Of a stretch of 7,497 bases of DNA, positions 5,793 to 7,497 are shown one piece after another. The DNA lies in NCBI GenBank assembly GCA_902385025.1, contig CABMDX010000245.1, positions 1 through 7,497 of the forward strand, read 5' to 3'. Under the pieces are notes generated by a model that was given only the letters and a program-made list of their open reading frames with translations, did no database searches and was not told the origin of the DNA. This stretch comes from an uncultured archaeon. Its GTDB lineage: Archaea > Halobacteriota > Methanosarcinia > Methanotrichales > Methanotrichaceae. How positions within the stretch are numbered: the stretch's first letter is position 1; every line of letters begins with the position of its first letter. The position numbers and the translations under genes are program-made.

Positions 5793-6422
5793 CTAAATAA
5801 TATTAACCTCATCAATGGATGGGTCCATCATCAATTTTTCCATCATCTTCTGGTGGCTTTCCGGCTTTCCATATACCTGCCAGGTGATAATCACCCTGGT
5901 GCCTTTTTTAGCCAGAGTCTGCCTGTTTAATACAAGGCCCGCTTCCCTGAAATTTGCCAATATGTCTTCTAGCCTTTGATCCTCAAGAGGCGCAATTACC
6001 TCATAGGTATAGGTATCGCGAGCTTTGCTGATGAGATCGAATTTTGGAAAACCCCATATCACAATTAAGGCTGCCATAGTTGCAAGGATCACTGTCTGAT
6101 ACTGCTTGATGCCGATTCCAATCCCAAGAGCTGCCACCAGCCAGATGATGGCGGCAGTGGTCAGCCCCCAGACCTCCCGTTTCTCGCGCAAGATTACGCC
6201 GGCGCCAAGGAAGCCGATTCCAGTAACGATGCCGGCTGCAACGCGAGAAGGATCGCCCTGCAGCGAGCTGAATAGGCCCGAGAAAATTGTGAAAAGAGTC
6301 GATCCCAGGCAGACCAGGGTAATGGTTCGTAGGCCCGCAGATTTCTCCCTGAATTCTCTCTCTGCGCCGATGAGACTGCCAATTAGGAGTGAAAGTAATA
6401 GCTGAGCTATTGTCTCAAGCAT
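5793..6422 (-). CDS. MgtC/SapB family membrane protein with C-terminal ACT-like domain
   Basis: This 209-residue integral membrane protein belongs to the MgtC/SapB family. Some bacterial members help survival at low magnesium and modulate the F-type ATP synthase; the archaeal role is not established. The N-terminal domain (about 1-125) holds several hydrophobic segments and the family motifs: G-A-E-R-E at 19-23, G-L-R-T at 30-33, G-I-G-F-L-G-A-G at 68-75 and G-L-T-T-A-A at 86-91. Residues about 136-209 form a soluble, ACT-like tail (Y-T-Y-E-V-I-A-P at the start, S-I-D-E-V-N-I-I at the end), as in longer family members. ATG at 6422 is preceded by AGGAAG at 10 nt. The gene lies 54 nt after the transporter gene on the same strand. 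That gap contains CTTAAATTTTTT, which could be a weak terminator or a TATA-like box, so co-transcription is likely but not certain. Confidence 0.9.
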   Translation of the reverse strand: MLETIAQLLLSLLIGSLIGAEREFREKSAGLRTITLVCLGSTLFTIFSGLFSSLQGDPSRVAAGIVTGIGFLGAGVILREKREVWGLTTAAIIWLVAALGIGIGIKQYQTVILATMAALIVIWGFPKFDLISKARDTYTYEVIAPLEDQRLEDILANFREAGLVLNRQTLAKKGTRVIITWQVYGKPESHQKMMEKLMMDPSIDEVNII

Positions 6423-6476
6423 GAACTATTAACTTCCTGCAAAAAATTTAAGTTTTGGCATCAGATCTGGGCATTG

Positions 6477-7497
6477 TCATTGGTTTGCCGGCACAACAAA
6501 TCTTATGCAAAAGCTGGAAAGGATGCAGAAGACGCCCAGGTACATGAAGACCGGCAAGAAGTTGTCCCCTGTTTTATCCAGCAGAAAGCCCGATAAGCTC
6601 GGCCCGAGCGGTCCGGCCACAGAGCCGTATGCTGCAAATGTGAGCCCGAATATGGCCCCGAAGTGCTTCAGGCCGAAACAGTCCGCCACCAGTGGAGCTG
6701 AGACCGAAAACAGGGTTCCGAAGGAAAAGCCCACGGTTGCCGCCAGGATCGCGCATTCTGTCAGGCTTCCTGCCCAGGGCAGCATGAAGTAGGCAATGCC
6801 GGCTGCCAGAAAGGCCAGGCTCATAACACGTATCCTTCCAAATCGATCGGAGAGGATGCCGCTGATGAGCCGACCGCTTCCGTTAGTGAGATTGAATGCA
6901 GTCAGGATGAGTATGGCCGACTCCATTGGAAAGCCCAGGAATCGCCCGTAGCCTGTGGCGAGAATGGTCATGGAAACGCCTGCCGCGCCCGCCAGGGTCC
7001 AGGTGACCCAGAGAGACCAGAAGCTTCTGGTATGCAGGCTTTCGCTTACCGTCAAAGATCTTGCCGCCTTTGGCTTCTCTTGAAGGTTGCTCTCTTTTTC
7101 CGATTTCATGAGGGATGCATCACCAGGCGGCGCACGGGCAAAATATGCACCGAAAAGGCCGATACATACGGTGAGAAGGGCGACTATCAGGTTCATGGAT
7201 ACATATCCGAAAGAGGCCAGCATACTACCGAAAATTGGCGACATGATGGCTGCGGAGAGCCCGAAGAGCATGCTGACGATTCCGGAGACGAGACCCCTCT
7301 TATGCGGATACCACCATTGCACCAGTGTCAGAGATGGAACATAGACAAAGCAGGAAGCAAGGCCGTTGAGGAAGGCCCAGGCATAGATCATGTAAATTGA
7401 GGTGGCATAGGCTGCGACCAGGCTGCTTGAGCTCGTGAGGACAACACCCAGCATGATCATCCGCCTGAAACCATAGTGCTCCTGCCAGCGTCCCACC
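6477..7497 (-). CDS. MFS transporter, oxalate/formate antiporter (OFA)-like, N-terminus cut by window edge
   Basis: This is a secondary transporter of the inner membrane. The first visible residues, G-R-W-Q-E-H-Y-G-F-R-R, are the loop between membrane segments 2 and 3 (MFS motif A), so the start and about two segments lie beyond the right edge; the GTG at 7496 is internal. About 339 residues remain, consistent with segments 3-12 of a protein of about 400-420. W-W-Y-P-H-K-R-G-L-V-S-G (61-72) is the OFA-type motif. A polar central loop (about 122-158) separates the two halves. The second half repeats motif A as G-I-L-S-D-R-F-G-R (213-221). OFA members exchange or take up small carboxylates such as oxalate, formate or other monocarboxylates; the substrate here cannot be assigned. 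The gene precedes mgtC by 54 nt. Confidence 0.9.
   Translation of the reverse strand, partial: VGRWQEHYGFRRMIMLGVVLTSSSSLVAAYATSIYMIYAWAFLNGLASCFVYVPSLTLVQWWYPHKRGLVSGIVSMLFGLSAAIMSPIFGSMLASFGYVSMNLIVALLTVCIGLFGAYFARAPPGDASLMKSEKESNLQEKPKAARSLTVSESLHTRSFWSLWVTWTLAGAAGVSMTILATGYGRFLGFPMESAILILTAFNLTNGSGRLISGILSDRFGRIRVMSLAFLAAGIAYFMLPWAGSLTECAILAATVGFSFGTLFSVSAPLVADCFGLKHFGAIFGLTFAAYGSVAGPLGPSLSGFLLDKTGDNFLPVFMYLGVFCILSSFCIRFVVPANQ

Overview
The window reads as a piece of an archaeal chromosome, most likely from a methanogen of the Methanosarcinales, possibly close to Methanothrix. The evidence is indirect. Coding regions have about 50% GC and use AGG, AGA and ATA codons freely, while the main intergenic region is very AT-rich. 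Promoter-like boxes are of the TTTATATA type, oligo-T tracts follow stop codons, and GTG and TTG starts are used. The large gene is a CobN-type protein with the cysteine-rich insert I associate with anaerobes. No rRNA, tRNA or marker enzyme is present to fix the taxon.

All recognisable genes lie on the minus strand. From right to left they are: an MFS transporter of the oxalate/formate antiporter (OFA) type, cut by the right edge (6477-7497); an MgtC/SapB membrane protein with a C-terminal ACT-like domain (5793-6422); an intergenic region of about 800 bp (4993-5792); a FecE/BtuD-type ABC ATPase (4204-4992); a 1232-residue CobN/ChlH-family chelatase (515-4213); a 228-bp gap with oligo-T tracts; and a GNAT acetyltransferase cut by the left edge (1-286).

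The ABC ATPase and cobN overlap by 10 nt and form a tight two-gene unit. This couples a tetrapyrrole chelatase-family protein to a siderophore/cobalamin/heme-type importer ATPase, but no permease or binding protein is beside it. CobN carries a CX4CX4C motif (C496, C501, C506) and a Cys-Cys-Cys run (1040-1042), where I recall acidic residues in aerobic CobN. This suggests a metal- or Fe-S-dependent variant. The usual role of CobN, late cobalt insertion in aerobic B12 synthesis, is not expected in an anaerobe, so the unit may handle an imported corrinoid, heme or other metallated tetrapyrrole.

The intergenic region is rich in symmetric elements. A 45-nt nested palindrome lies in the leader of the ABC-cobN unit. 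An inverted repeat flanks a TTTATATA box, and there are a 19-nt and a 13-nt odd-length dyad. A possible small plus-strand unit (TATA box, dyad, 45-codon ORF, hairpin plus T4) sits tail-to-tail with mgtC. This leader and the cysteine-rich CobN are the most promising parts of the window. The transporter and MgtC genes look ordinary.
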